DNA from: Prochlorococcus sp. AG-436-J02
GTDB taxonomy: Bacteria > Cyanobacteriota > Cyanobacteriia > PCC-6307 > Cyanobiaceae
Assembly (NCBI GenBank): GCA_003212625.1
Contig: QCPI01000008.1
Span: forward strand, 1-40,014
DNA length: 40,014 nucleotides
Direction: 5' to 3'
In this document: positions 10,930 through 20,275 of the stretch, piece by piece
Position numbering within the stretch: position 1 is the stretch's first letter
Layout of the letters: the number at the start of each line of letters is the position of its first letter
Notes under the pieces: generated by a model
Seen by the model: only the letters and a program-made list of their open reading frames with translations
The model's database searches: none
Told to the model about the DNA's origin: nothing
Position numbers and translations under genes: made by a program

Positions 10930-11334
10930 TCATCTCCAGATAACTCTGACACTATTTGGAGCAATCCACTGATCTTGCTCCTTAATAAAACTTTGTTCCC
11001 CACCATTAACAAACATTTCATCAAAACGTCTTCTTAAGCTGTGAAGTTTTTTTGATTCTTCTTCTAATAAATAAGACAACTCCATATTTCTATTCACACG
11101 TTGATGGGATGCAATACCTAAGTTCACGAGACTTGTTGAAAATACAACCAATAATCCAAGCTTCAAAACTAATGCCACATAGCTATAGAAAAGCTCTCGC
11201 TTTATCTCTTCTTTTTGATATTCAGATACTTTAGTAAATGCATCAATTTTCTTATTTACAGAGAAATTGCTCTTACTAGTTTTTTTTGAATGATTCCTTC
11301 TGAAGGTCTCTTCAATTCTTTGAGATTGTCCCAA
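10930..11334 (-). CDS. Small single-pass membrane protein with coiled-coil tail (FtsB/DivIC-like shape)
   Basis: A 134-residue protein of unknown function. The first 45 residues are basic and hydrophilic. A membrane segment follows at about 50-75 (YVALVLKLGLLVVFSTSLVN), then an amphipathic, probably coiled-coil stretch (NMELSYLLEEESKKLHSLRRRF). It ends DQWIAPNSVRVIWR. A short cytoplasmic N-terminus, one helix and an external coil is the layout of FtsB/DivIC/FtsL divisome proteins. That is a shape comparison, not a sequence match. It is 68 bp upstream of por on the same strand. Confidence 0.75.
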   Translation of the reverse strand: MGQSQRIEETFRRNHSKKTSKSNFSVNKKIDAFTKVSEYQKEEIKRELFYSYVALVLKLGLLVVFSTSLVNLGIASHQRVNRNMELSYLLEEESKKLHSLRRRFDEMFVNGGEQSFIKEQDQWIAPNSVRVIWR

Positions 11335-11400
11335 AATTAAATAAAATCACCCCAATCAAAGTCATATTAACTTAATTAAAAAGGGAATCAATTCTTTGAC

Positions 11401-11435
11401 TTCTTACTATCTATTTATAGAATAGATAGTAAGAA
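11401..11435. repeat. Perfect 14-bp inverted repeat between the coiled-coil protein and lipoate ligase genes
   Basis: TTCTTACTATCTAT (11401-11414) and ATAGATAGTAAGAA (11422-11435) are exact reverse complements around the 7-nt loop TTATAGA. No T-run follows on either strand, so it is not a standard terminator. It lies in a 250-bp divergent gap, about 150 bp before the ATG at 11585. Confidence 0.7.
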
Positions 11436-11584
11436 AAAATCAAGGAGAATAAAAAGAACCGATATTTTTCATATATCAAATAAATTTTGATATTTTACTT
11501 TTAGTAGAAGTTTATTTCATAACTTTAACTATTCTTCGGCTAACCATTGCTTAACTCCTAATTAAAAAGGATATGTGACAAATA

Positions 11585-12334
11585 ATGGAAAAACTAAAAA
11601 AAGTAATTTATTTAGATCCTCTGAATTTGACTGGGCCTGAACAAATGGCAATTGATCTCTTTCTATTGGGGAAGTCATTTAAGGACAAAGATTTTCATAT
11701 GGCATTGCGTTTTTATACCTGGGATGGAGACTGGTTGTCGATCGGAAAAAATCAAACAGAACTCCCAGCAATATGGATTAAACTTTTAAAGGAAAAAAAA
11801 TTAAACATTGTAAGAAGACCTAGTGGAGGGCAAGCTGTTCTTCATAGCAAAGGATTAACTTATGCAGTTATATGGAAACATCCACCAAGAAACAAAAAAG
11901 AATCATATTTAAAGATATCTCAATGGTTGAAAGATGGATTTAACCAAGCTGGTATAGATCTTTCTTTCGGAAATCAACCTGTAAATATATCCAATAATAA
12001 TTGTTTTGCAACCTCAACATTAGCTGACTTAGTTGATAAAGATAAAATCAAACATATTGGAAGCGCTCAATACTGGAGAAAGGGACACTTACTTCAACAT
12101 GGAGAGATATTAATGGAACCATGCAAAGAATTATGGAAGCAAGTTTTCAAAACTGATCCCAAAAAGGTAAAAAAAGAGCTCAAAGAAAAAGAAAGAATTA
12201 TATTTTTTTTAAAAGAATCATTTATTAAAATATGGCCTGATATGCAGTGGTTTGATTATAAATTGGATCAGAAAGATAAGGAGATAATAAAACGTTTATC
12301 TCAAGAAAATTTCAAAGAATTAAATCATTTTTGA
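11585..12334 (+). CDS. Lipoate-protein ligase A family protein
   Basis: A 249-residue member of the biotin/lipoate A/B ligase fold. The key motif is RRPSGGQAVLHSKGLTYAVIW, the lipoate/nucleotide-binding RRxSGGxAVxH signature. HIGSAQYWRKGHLLQHGEIL matches the segment carrying the conserved lysine region. Proteins of this type attach lipoyl or octanoyl groups to E2/GcvH domains. Whether this one is a ligase or an octanoyl transferase cannot be told from sequence alone. Its last 10 bp overlap the convergent M50 protease gene. Confidence 0.85.
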   Translation: MEKLKKVIYLDPLNLTGPEQMAIDLFLLGKSFKDKDFHMALRFYTWDGDWLSIGKNQTELPAIWIKLLKEKKLNIVRRPSGGQAVLHSKGLTYAVIWKHPPRNKKESYLKISQWLKDGFNQAGIDLSFGNQPVNISNNNCFATSTLADLVDKDKIKHIGSAQYWRKGHLLQHGEILMEPCKELWKQVFKTDPKKVKKELKEKERIIFFLKESFIKIWPDMQWFDYKLDQKDKEIIKRLSQENFKELNHF

Positions 12335-13548
12335 TCTTCTTCTAAATCACTAGAATTCATAGATCTTGCTATATAATGAAGATTCAATCCTATTGGATAT
12401 ATATTTTCTTTTCTTGCAACTTTAAATAACTGATCTGGAAGATTTAATCCAATTCTCATAAGAACTGCTTTGCCTATGTCTACTCTATCTAAAGTTCCAA
12501 GAGGAAGTCCAGCAACAGAAAGGACAAGAAGTCGTGCATCTTTTGTTTTTTCAATTTTTATTATTGCCTTCCATAAAGATTCTTTTTCACCTATTGATGG
12601 TAATTCATCTATAGGGCTCATAAATTCAAAAAGAAACATTTTTTCCCAGTTTTGTACTGAAATATTCTTCATAATGTTTTCAGTAACATAACCAACCCAT
12701 CTTCCTTCTCTAGATAAGAGTATCCATTCATTATTCGAGACATTACCTTGATTTAATGTATTATATTTAGATAAAACCTTTACAGGTAAGTCATCATCAA
12801 AAACTCTATATGATCTACTGCAAACTTGATTAACATTTAATTCAGATAATATCTTTTGTATTTGAATAAGTTGGCTTTGCGACTTTGAGGAGGAAAATAC
12901 AAACAAACTAATTATCAATAGGCAAATAGCTAAATAAAAATTTCCACTAATTAAATTAATAACTCCAAGAAAAAAAGCAAGAAAAGAAATAAATAAGGAA
13001 GAAGCTATAGCAACTTTTAAACCTACTCTTTTACTCCCTGTAAAATACCATATTAAAGATTTTAATATTACCCCACCATCTAGAGGAATAATGGGAAGTA
13101 AATTAAATGCTACTATCAAAAGATTAAAGCTCCCAACCTGCTTAAATAAATTAGAAAGGATTAAACTTGATTCCGATAAAATATTACTTAATAAAGTCAT
13201 TAAAAATGCTACTAAAAGACTAACAGCTGGACCTGAAATTGCAATTTTTAAACTTCCTTTTGAACTTGTACATTCGTTTTCAAGATTTGCCATTCCTCCA
13301 AGAAAAAAAAGTGTTATATCTCTAACTTTTAGACCTTCTCTAATCGCAACATAAGAATGGGCTAATTCATGCAACAACACAGATAAAAACAAAAGAAAAG
13401 AAGTTAAAACACCAATCAACCAAACATTCAAAATAAATATTTGACCATCCAAAAGAGTCTCCAACTGATCTCTAGCTGACAAAGTAAAATATAGAAAAAC
13501 TAAAACCCAACTAGTATGAATCCTCAAAGGGATACCTCTGATTTTCAT
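12325..13548 (-). CDS. Site-2-protease family (M50) membrane metalloprotease with CBS-like C-terminus
   Basis: About 407 residues from the ATG at 13548 (MKIRGIPLRIHTSWVLVFL), chosen over an in-frame TTG at 13581 because family members begin close to the first helix. The zinc motif HELAH (H71-H75 counted from the TTG) lies in a membrane helix, and the third ligand is the Asp of NLLPIIPLDGG (D168). Several hydrophobic helices span the N-terminal half. The C-terminal half resembles a CBS pair (RDGRWVGYV-like and LLVLSVAGLPLGTLDRVDIGKAVL). Such proteases cut membrane-bound regulators. The substrate is unknown. Confidence 0.88.
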   Translation of the reverse strand: MKIRGIPLRIHTSWVLVFLYFTLSARDQLETLLDGQIFILNVWLIGVLTSFLLFLSVLLHELAHSYVAIREGLKVRDITLFFLGGMANLENECTSSKGSLKIAISGPAVSLLVAFLMTLLSNILSESSLILSNLFKQVGSFNLLIVAFNLLPIIPLDGGVILKSLIWYFTGSKRVGLKVAIASSLFISFLAFFLGVINLISGNFYLAICLLIISLFVFSSSKSQSQLIQIQKILSELNVNQVCSRSYRVFDDDLPVKVLSKYNTLNQGNVSNNEWILLSREGRWVGYVTENIMKNISVQNWEKMFLFEFMSPIDELPSIGEKESLWKAIIKIEKTKDARLLVLSVAGLPLGTLDRVDIGKAVLMRIGLNLPDQLFKVARKENIYPIGLNLHYIARSMNSSDLEEDQK

Positions 13549-13627
13549 GGCTTCCCAACTTCCCAAAACCAAGGCCTCCAAGATCTAAAAGAATCTATTT
13601 CAATCAATCCTAATAAAATTTCAGTTA

Positions 13628-14302
13628 ATGATCAGAAAATCAACTTCTAAAAAATCAACAGCAATAAAAATTTGTGGAATAACAAAGACTTCGCAAGCGA
13701 GGAGCATCGCTCAATTAAAAATAAATGCTATTGGAGTCATTGGCGTTAAGAATTCTCCTCGTTTTGTCCCTGAAGAAGAATGCATAAAAATTTTTAACGA
13801 AGTAGAGAAAGTTTCTTCAAGTGTTGAGAAAGTATTTGTCATTGCAAATGAAAAATTGGAAACAATCAAATCTATAAATAAAAGATCAACTCCACCAACT
13901 GTAATACAACTACATGGAAATGAATCAGTTGAATATTGTAGGGAATTAAAAAGTGAATTTCCAACAATTAGTTTATGGAAAGCATTCAGACTAAAATCAA
14001 TTATGGATTTAAAAAAGATAAGTGAATATGAAAAAAATATTGATGCAATCCTTATAGATGCCTGGCATGAAAAGACACTTGGAGGTACTGGTAATAGAGT
14101 CCCAATAGAGTTACTAATTAATAAAACTTTTCATACTCCTTGGATCTTAGCTGGTGGAATATCTCCTGAAATAATTCCCGAAGTTTTTTCTAAACTTAGA
14201 CCTGATGGGATTGATGCTTCTAGTCGACTAGAAATATCTCCAGGCATTAAAGATCTTGAGAAAGTTGAATCTCTTGTTCGCGTAATAAGAGAACAAATTT
14301 AA
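13628..14302 (+). CDS. trpF: Phosphoribosylanthranilate isomerase
   Basis: A 224-residue TIM-barrel enzyme of tryptophan synthesis that converts phosphoribosylanthranilate to CdRP. Catalytic Cys is in KICGITK near the start, and the acid Asp is in AILIDAW. The phosphate-binding end has LAGGISPE and GIDASSRLE, where most family members have SSGVE. It is divergent from the M50 protease gene and convergent with the SDR gene. Confidence 0.95.
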   Translation: MIRKSTSKKSTAIKICGITKTSQARSIAQLKINAIGVIGVKNSPRFVPEEECIKIFNEVEKVSSSVEKVFVIANEKLETIKSINKRSTPPTVIQLHGNESVEYCRELKSEFPTISLWKAFRLKSIMDLKKISEYEKNIDAILIDAWHEKTLGGTGNRVPIELLINKTFHTPWILAGGISPEIIPEVFSKLRPDGIDASSRLEISPGIKDLEKVESLVRVIREQI

Positions 14303-14332
14303 TCAGGCAATTCGATCCTCATTTATTTAGGA

Positions 14333-15055
14333 TTAGAATGCCCCAGCGGAAGGCATAAGAGTTAAATCCTCGACGGTTTGATTATTTGGTTGATTAGCCA
14401 GATGTAAAAGTTCACATGCCACTTGATCAACTGAAAGCATTGAATCTCTATCAAATTGCATCCCAACGGTATCTGACTCCCAAAGAGATGAATTTACTGA
14501 TCCAAGAGTAAGTGTGCATGCTCGTATGAAATTCTTACGTTCTTCTTCTGCTAAGCATTTTGTAAAACTTGCCAATGCCGCTTTTGAAACACAATATGCA
14601 CCCCATTGTGAAAAAGAATTTCGAGAAGCATGACTACTAACATTAATAACTAATCCTCCTTTTTTTCTCATCAAAGGAACCACCTCAGAGCAAATCTGAA
14701 AGATACTCGTAAGATTTATTTGCATAATCCATTCCCATTTTTCAAGCGGCATCGACAAAAGATCGCCAGTCCAAGCAACTCCAGCATTATTTATTAAAAC
14801 TGAAGGGACCAAGCCATTCTTCATTAATTCAACTATTCCTTTAGAAATCTCTTTGTGGTTACTAAGATCAATAGATTTATAGAAGATCTTAATTTTTTTA
14901 TTATCAATTTCTTTAATCAGTTTTTCCAGATCATCTCCTGACCTTGATATTAGTAGTAAGTCCCATCCTGAATTAGCAAAAGCTTTAGCAGTTGCCCTTC
15001 CAATTCCTCTAGATGCACCCGTGATTAATACTGTTGACAAGAAAGTTACAAGCAA
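14333..15055 (-). CDS. Short-chain dehydrogenase/reductase
   Basis: A 240-residue classical SDR. The cofactor motif TGASRGIG is near the start, followed by NNAG, the catalytic Ser in INVSSHASR and the YCVSK (YxxxK) motif. The substrate is not evident. It lies 11 bp downstream of accA on the same strand, so an aar-accA-SDR operon is likely and a fatty-acid-related substrate is possible but inferred. No ATG fits: TTG at 15055 or TTG at 15040 (giving MSTVLITGASRGIG) are the candidates, neither with a clear ribosome binding site. Confidence 0.88.
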   Translation of the reverse strand: MLVTFLSTVLITGASRGIGRATAKAFANSGWDLLLISRSGDDLEKLIKEIDNKKIKIFYKSIDLSNHKEISKGIVELMKNGLVPSVLINNAGVAWTGDLLSMPLEKWEWIMQINLTSIFQICSEVVPLMRKKGGLVINVSSHASRNSFSQWGAYCVSKAALASFTKCLAEEERKNFIRACTLTLGSVNSSLWESDTVGMQFDRDSMLSVDQVACELLHLANQPNNQTVEDLTLMPSAGAF

Positions 15056-15066
15056 ACATTATAACT

Positions 15067-16056
15067 TTAAACTGAAAGTTGAGTCTCAATCGATTCAGAC
15101 TCCAAATATTTTCCCATTTTTCTAAATTTTGAATATCTATAATCCCTCAATTGATCGGCAGATAAAGCCAATAATTCAGATAAATGCTTTTCGAGAGCAT
15201 TTTTCAAAGTATCTCCAGCCTGTAGAGGAGCCCAATTATTCCCCCCAGAGGGCTCTTTTAATACCTCATCAACAATCCCTAATTTAAGAAGATCAGGTCC
15301 AGTAATTTTTAGTGATGATGCTGCTTCAGGAGCCTTAGCCGCATCCCTCCATAGGATTGAAGCACAAGCTTCAGGGCTTGCAACTGTATAAACACTATGT
15401 TCAAACATAAGCAACCTGTCTGCGACACCTATTCCCAAAGCACCACCAGAGCCACCTTCTCCAATTACTGTCGCAATTATAGGTACTTTCAATCTAAACA
15501 TTTCACGCAAATTCACTGCGATTGCCTCACCCTGACCTTGCTCCTCTGCTAAAAGCCCTGCATAAGCCCCAGGGGTATCGATAAAAGATATTATTGGAAG
15601 ATTAAATCGATCTGCATGGTCCATCAACCTCAAAGCTTTTCTGTATCCACCTGGTTTAGCCATGCCGAAATTTCTTGCAACGTTCTCTTTTGTATCTCTA
15701 CCTTTTTGTTGACCAATAAGAAGGACAGATTTTTCACCTATTCGGGCTAAACCTCCTACCAGCGCCTGATCATCAGTTCCGCTTCTGTCTCCATGTAATT
15801 CAACCCAGTCATCACAAAACATTTGGATATAGTCAAGTGTACTAGGCCTTTGAGGATGCCTAGCTACTTGAATTTTTTGAGCTGGTGTAAGTGCATTAAA
15901 AATTTCTTCTCGCCTTCTTGCAGCTAGTGTCTCTAGTTGCAGAAGTTGTTGGCTTACATCAACTTCTGAATCTCTTGCTAATTCTCTGATTTGATCAATC
16001 TGATTCTCTAATTCAACAAGAGGTTTTTCAAATTCGAGGAGAAAACGTCTAGCCAT
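15067..16056 (-). CDS. accA: Acetyl-CoA carboxylase carboxyltransferase subunit alpha
   Basis: A 329-residue alpha subunit of the carboxyltransferase that, with AccD, makes malonyl-CoA for fatty-acid synthesis. The N-terminal coiled segment ([18 protein letters not shown]), [32 protein letters not shown] and the glycine-rich [20 protein letters not shown] are all family landmarks. It starts 20 bp after the acyl-ACP reductase gene, placing precursor supply and acyl-ACP reduction in one transcript. Confidence 0.97.
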   Translation of the reverse strand: MARRFLLEFEKPLVELENQIDQIRELARDSEVDVSQQLLQLETLAARRREEIFNALTPAQKIQVARHPQRPSTLDYIQMFCDDWVELHGDRSGTDDQALVGGLARIGEKSVLLIGQQKGRDTKENVARNFGMAKPGGYRKALRLMDHADRFNLPIISFIDTPGAYAGLLAEEQGQGEAIAVNLREMFRLKVPIIATVIGEGGSGGALGIGVADRLLMFEHSVYTVASPEACASILWRDAAKAPEAASSLKITGPDLLKLGIVDEVLKEPSGGNNWAPLQAGDTLKNALEKHLSELLALSADQLRDYRYSKFRKMGKYLESESIETQLSV

Positions 16057-16076
16057 AAAGAAAAGTAATCAAAGAT

Positions 16077-17117
16077 TCAGACGGGTAATGTCTGAATATT
16101 TGATTTCAAGCCAACAGCAGAAAATCCATGTTTTTCAGACGCTTTACCAATAAAATCCATTTTTTCCAGAGTAATGTTGTTCCTACCCCAACTGAAATTT
16201 GTATGACAATCCTCGAATTCAAGAAGCATTGCTTCCGCAAAACAGGCAAACATTTCTCTTTTAGGATTTTCCATCTCAGCCAATTCCATCATACTCCAAC
16301 CAATATCTTTAAAAAATTGAACTATTCCACCTTTTAAAACATGTATTCCAGAACCTGAAAACTTCTCACCTAAATTTTTAGGATAACCTCCATCAATCAT
16401 CAAGCATGGTCGTTTTATTTGAAATGGATCAATTTCTAAGGTTTTGGGCATACTTGCAACCCAAATCACAACATCTGCTTCAGGTAAAGCTTCTTCAAGA
16501 CTAAGAACTCTCCCACCTCCAAGTTGGGATTGAAGTTCGATTAAAGGTTTTTGCTGTCTAGCTACTAATAGAAGTTCTGATATGCCAGTTCGATTAGTAA
16601 GCCACCTGCAAACTGCGCTACCAATATCACCAGTAGCTCCAACAACAGCTACTTTAGCTTTACTCAAATCAATTCCAACTCGAGGTGCATTTTGCTCTAG
16701 CTGTCTACAAATGACCCAAGCTGTATGAGTGTTACCTGTTGTAAACCGTTTCCAATCAAGAGTTGTATTTCTAACTTGTTGATTTTGAAGCAAATTAAAA
16801 TTTTCAAAAATTATTGATGTAAATCCACCTAGAGCGGTAATATTTATACCTTTTTTTTGTGCTAATTCCATTGCATTTAAAACTTTTCTTCTTGCCGTTT
16901 TAAAGCGACTTAGCATCTCAGGAACAAAACATGAATCAATATAAGCTCCCTCTATTGTCTTTCCAATCGCACTTACAACCTTTACGTGCTCTACTAACTG
17001 AGGCGGAGCCGTGCACCATACGTCCAAGTCTCCTTCAGCGATATGGTCATACCCCAAGCCCAATGCCTTTCTCTTGGCATCTTCAAAACTTGTTGAATGT
17101 CCAATTAGCCCAAACAT
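16077..17117 (-). CDS. aar: Long-chain acyl-ACP reductase (AAR)
   Basis: A 346-residue cyanobacterial enzyme that reduces C16/C18 acyl-ACP to fatty aldehydes with NADPH, the first step of alkane synthesis. It begins [20 protein letters not shown]. The NADPH-binding motif [11 protein letters not shown] spans about residues 158-168. Cys292 in [11 protein letters not shown] lines up with the known acyl-thioester cysteine (Cys294 in Synechococcus elongatus). It leads the operon with accA. The partner gene ado lies upstream but is cut off by a strong terminator. Confidence 0.96.
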   Translation of the reverse strand: MFGLIGHSTSFEDAKRKALGLGYDHIAEGDLDVWCTAPPQLVEHVKVVSAIGKTIEGAYIDSCFVPEMLSRFKTARRKVLNAMELAQKKGINITALGGFTSIIFENFNLLQNQQVRNTTLDWKRFTTGNTHTAWVICRQLEQNAPRVGIDLSKAKVAVVGATGDIGSAVCRWLTNRTGISELLLVARQQKPLIELQSQLGGGRVLSLEEALPEADVVIWVASMPKTLEIDPFQIKRPCLMIDGGYPKNLGEKFSGSGIHVLKGGIVQFFKDIGWSMMELAEMENPKREMFACFAEAMLLEFEDCHTNFSWGRNNITLEKMDFIGKASEKHGFSAVGLKSNIQTLPV

Positions 17118-17188
17118 TTTGCACCAAGCAAGATCAAAATTGAAACTAAATATTTATACAAGATTGAAGGTTAGACCACCAAGGTCAC

Positions 17189-17230
17189 AAAAAAAAGAAT
17201 TCCTCAAGAACTTTAAGTTCTTGAGGAATT
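17189..17230 (-). terminator. Strong intrinsic terminator of ado
   Basis: On the minus strand a perfect 14-bp stem (17230-17217 with 17211-17198, arms AATTCCTCAAGAAC and GTTCTTGAGGAATT, 5-nt loop) is followed after one base by eight T residues (17196-17189). It starts 32 nt after the ado stop, between ado and aar. Confidence 0.9.
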
Positions 17231-17261
17231 GATGAAGATAGAAAATATAAAATTGAAATCT

Positions 17262-17987
17262 CTAAATGACTGCTGCAAGAGCCATTCTTGCAATTTCTCT
17301 ATTATCAAGACCTATTTCAAGAAGGGAGTCTTGATAAGCAATCATAAATTCCTCCATTAACTCTTCCTTATCCATATGAAGAACTTCCGCATCATTTGAA
17401 ACCTCATCAAGCATCGATTTTATTAATGGCAGATTTTCTTTATTAGCCTTCATTAGATCTTTTTTAACTGAATCAAGATTGGCCTTTAACCATTCTTGAC
17501 CATAATTCAAGTGCAAGTATTCATCTTGGACAACACCTTCTGTAATTCTTTTAGCAAAAGGATCAGCTACACGGATATAAACGTGATAAGCAGATATTGC
17601 AAAAGATTCAATCAAAATGCATTGAATTAAAAGACAAGTAGTTGTATTTCCAGCTTTAAAAGCCTCTATAAAATTATTGTGGAGTTTTGAAAAAAATGTT
17701 TTAGCAAAAGGCATATCAGGCTTTACAGCAAGATTTCTCCCACAAGCACAAAAACCATTCATATGCTTTTTCTCCATCTTCCCTAGCCTTACAAGCTCTT
17801 CAGCATGCTCTGGAATCAACTTAGCTAAATCAAGAAAATTTGAATAAGCTTCTTGCTCTCCTTCAATCACAACAGCATTGATTCTGCTGTAAGCATCTTT
17901 ATAAGATTCAGAGGTGAAATCTGGAAGAGAATCAGAACATAACTCTTCTTTCTCTACTTGTAAATTGTTGGATGCAAGCGCTTGCAT
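17262..17987 (-). CDS. ado: Aldehyde-deformylating oxygenase (alkane synthase, ADO)
   Basis: A 241-residue ferritin-like di-iron enzyme that converts fatty aldehydes to alkanes plus formate. Iron-ligand segments are visible in order: the Glu of IEGEQEAYSNF, the ExxH of KMEKKHMNGF, the Glu of ILIESFAISAYH and the ExxH of VQDEYLHLNYG. The N-terminal 20 residues are a variable acidic tail. It is separated from aar by a strong terminator, so the two enzymes can be expressed at different levels. Confidence 0.97.
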   Translation of the reverse strand: MQALASNNLQVEKEELCSDSLPDFTSESYKDAYSRINAVVIEGEQEAYSNFLDLAKLIPEHAEELVRLGKMEKKHMNGFCACGRNLAVKPDMPFAKTFFSKLHNNFIEAFKAGNTTTCLLIQCILIESFAISAYHVYIRVADPFAKRITEGVVQDEYLHLNYGQEWLKANLDSVKKDLMKANKENLPLIKSMLDEVSNDAEVLHMDKEELMEEFMIAYQDSLLEIGLDNREIARMALAAVI

Positions 17988-18061
17988 AGATCTATTAGAA
18001 ATTTGTCAATTTGAGTGATCTTACAGAATTAAACACAAAATGGAAGTTCAGTAACCACATC

Positions 18062-18886
18062 TTAACTGCTAGAAACAGATTCTCCTGACATAATTGGCGG
18101 CCAATCACTTTCCAAAAGGCTTATAAATAAAGACCTCCAATGATCTATTAGTGCTTTTTCTAAGGCGAGACCCAATTTGGGATTAGAGGAACTTGCATCA
18201 CCAATAATCCCAGAAGAGCTCAAATCTTGTGTAAGCCATGCACATGGAGAAGCACCCTCAAGACTCCATCCTTTTGGAGGACTAATAATTTCTTCATTAG
18301 AAGTTTTACTCTCTAAATAAGAATGATTTCTAACTAATTCACTATGCATATGCATCATAAGACTTGTCTCTGCTAAAGCAGCGTGCAGACCTTCCTCAAC
18401 CTCTTTATCAGGCAAAAGCTTTTCTAGTCCAGGCACTCCACTCCATAGGAAACAAGGCAATACAGCTAAAGAGGGGCATTGAATTCGTAATTGTCTTGAA
18501 ACAGCTTGCAGCAGACCTATTTGTCCACCATGAGCATTAAAAAAGACTAATCTTTTGAATCCCATAGAAGCTATCTGCTTACCAACATCCGAAACCAATG
18601 AAATCAATACATTTGCTGATAGGGACAAAGTTCCCGGGAAAGCCTGATGCTCAGGAGAAAAACCAATTGACTGAGATGGCATCATCCATATTGGCATTTT
18701 TCTAGGCAAGCCCTCAAGTGTCTTAATTAAAATATTTTCAGCAAAAAAAGTATCAGTAATTAAAGGTAAATGAGGCCCATGTTGTTCACATGCACCAAAG
18801 GGCCAAACCAATGTAGATCCTTTCTCCGAAGCCGCTTTAGAGACTTCAGGCCAAGCTAAGTGTTCAAATCGACGAGTTTGGAAAAT
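18062..18886 (-). CDS. Creatininase-family metal-dependent amidohydrolase, probable ATT/ATC start
   Basis: The creatininase fold is clear: GACEQHGPHLPLITDT carries metal-binding Glu, His and Asp, FFNAHGGQIGLL matches NxHGG, and LHAALAETSLMM holds the later Glu. Substrate unknown. The first standard start, TTG at 18811, would cut off the family's N-terminal strand. The frame continues upstream through FEHLAWPEVSKAASEKGST, which matches the usual LxWPEV opening, to a stop at 18899-18901, with no ATG, GTG or TTG. AGGAG (18896-18900) stands 6 nt before an ATC and 9 nt before an ATT, so I place the start at the ATT (18886, 274 residues). TTG at 18811, preceded by AAGGA, is the alternative. Confidence 0.85.
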   Translation of the reverse strand: MFQTRRFEHLAWPEVSKAASEKGSTLVWPFGACEQHGPHLPLITDTFFAENILIKTLEGLPRKMPIWMMPSQSIGFSPEHQAFPGTLSLSANVLISLVSDVGKQIASMGFKRLVFFNAHGGQIGLLQAVSRQLRIQCPSLAVLPCFLWSGVPGLEKLLPDKEVEEGLHAALAETSLMMHMHSELVRNHSYLESKTSNEEIISPPKGWSLEGASPCAWLTQDLSSSGIIGDASSSNPKLGLALEKALIDHWRSLFISLLESDWPPIMSGESVSSS

Positions 18887-18962
18887 GATAGAAATCTCCT
18901 ATTAATTCAAAAACAACTTACCCTTGACTGTAAGAATAATTCACTCATTACCAAGGGAAATT

Positions 18963-20255
18963 ATGGCCGGGTCAGATCCTCAGCCTAAAAAAGCTACTCC
19001 CCCAAGGCCTGCAACAGATCAACCTCGCAAACCATTGCAGGTTATGCACATCAGTCGGAAGACTAATGAAGAAATCATTAGCGAGACTTCATCAGAGAAA
19101 GATTTCTCTGAACAATCTAAAGATAAAAGATTTAGCAAAAAAGTTCCAGTTGAAACAAGCATTGCTCCTTTAAAAAAAGGTCCTGAACAGAAAAAAGTAA
19201 TTGAAGAAAGCCATAGCAATAATTTGCAAGCTATGACAATGGAAGATTTACTTAGATCTGAAAGCAGCTCTGACGATAAAAATATTAACTCTTATGAAAA
19301 CAAAAATAATTTTGGACAACAACCTCGTCAAGTTGATGAATTTGATTTTGATGAAGATGAGTTTTTAGCAGCATTAGAAGAAAACCAACCAATTGGTTCT
19401 ACTGGAGAAATTGCTAAAGGTTCAGTTATTGCTATTGAGAGTGATGGTATTTATGTAGATATAGGTGGGAAAGCTCCTGGATTCATGCCTAAAAATGAAT
19501 GTGGTCTAGGTGTAATTACAAATTTAAAAGAGCGCTTCCCAAAAGGGCTTGAAGTAGAAGTTCTAGTTACCAGGGAACAAAATGCAGATGGGATGGTAAC
19601 AATTAGTTGTAGAGCTTTAGAATTAAGAAAAAGCTGGGACAAAGTTCAAAATCTTGCCAAAGAAGGAAAAGTTATTCGAGTTAAGATAAATGGTTTTAAT
19701 CGGGGAGGAGTGACATGTGACTTCGAAGGATTAAGAGGCTTTATCCCTAGATCTCAACTTGAAAATGGAGAGAATCACCAATCTCTTGTTTCAAAAACCA
19801 TTAATGCTGCTTTTTTAGAAGTAAATCCAGAAAGAAGAAAACTTGTTCTCTCAGAAAAAAAAGCTGCAATTGCATCTAGATTTTCTGAATTAGAAATAGG
19901 ACAGTTAATCGAAGGAGAAATTCTAACTATAAAACCTTATGGTTTCTTCGTCGATTTAAAAGGTGTAAGTGGATTACTACATCAGTCATTGGTAACCAAT
20001 GGAAGTATTAGAAGCCTGAGAGAAATTTTCCAACCTGGAGAATCTATTAAAGCTTTGATAACTGATTTAGATCCATCCCGGGGTCGAATTGGATTGAATA
20101 CTGCTCTTTTAGAAGGTCCTCCAGGAGAACTTATAACTGACAAATCAAAAGTAATGGAAGAAGCAGAGGATAGAGCTATTAAGGCTCGGAATAGTCTCAA
20201 CAAAGAAAAAATTGATCCAAATAAAGATGGGACACGCATCAATTTATCCTCATAA
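18963..20255 (+). CDS. S1-domain RNA-binding protein (ribosomal protein S1 homologue)
   Basis: About 430 residues from the ATG at 18963, preferred over the in-frame TTG at 18924 because AAGGGA stands 5 nt before it and the TTG has no such site. The first 140 residues are charged and probably disordered. Three S1 OB-fold repeats follow: GSVIAIESDGIYVDIGGKAPGF, then VIRVKINGFNRGGVTCDFEG, then GQLIEGEILTIKPYGFFVDL. Cyanobacteria carry several S1 homologues with roles in mRNA binding. This looks like the second, Rps1b-like type. The Tab2-like gene starts 20 bp downstream, suggesting a translation-related operon. Confidence 0.9.
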   Translation: MAGSDPQPKKATPPRPATDQPRKPLQVMHISRKTNEEIISETSSEKDFSEQSKDKRFSKKVPVETSIAPLKKGPEQKKVIEESHSNNLQAMTMEDLLRSESSSDDKNINSYENKNNFGQQPRQVDEFDFDEDEFLAALEENQPIGSTGEIAKGSVIAIESDGIYVDIGGKAPGFMPKNECGLGVITNLKERFPKGLEVEVLVTREQNADGMVTISCRALELRKSWDKVQNLAKEGKVIRVKINGFNRGGVTCDFEGLRGFIPRSQLENGENHQSLVSKTINAAFLEVNPERRKLVLSEKKAAIASRFSELEIGQLIEGEILTIKPYGFFVDLKGVSGLLHQSLVTNGSIRSLREIFQPGESIKALITDLDPSRGRIGLNTALLEGPPGELITDKSKVMEEAEDRAIKARNSLNKEKIDPNKDGTRINLSS

Positions 20256-20275
20256 CTTTATCTTAAAAAAAGATT

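Noticed and set aside
18924-18962. TTG at 18924 as the start of the S1-domain gene
   Set aside because: The ATG at 18963 has a good AAGGGA site and gives the expected N-terminus; TTGACT at 18924 looks more like chance or a -35 element.
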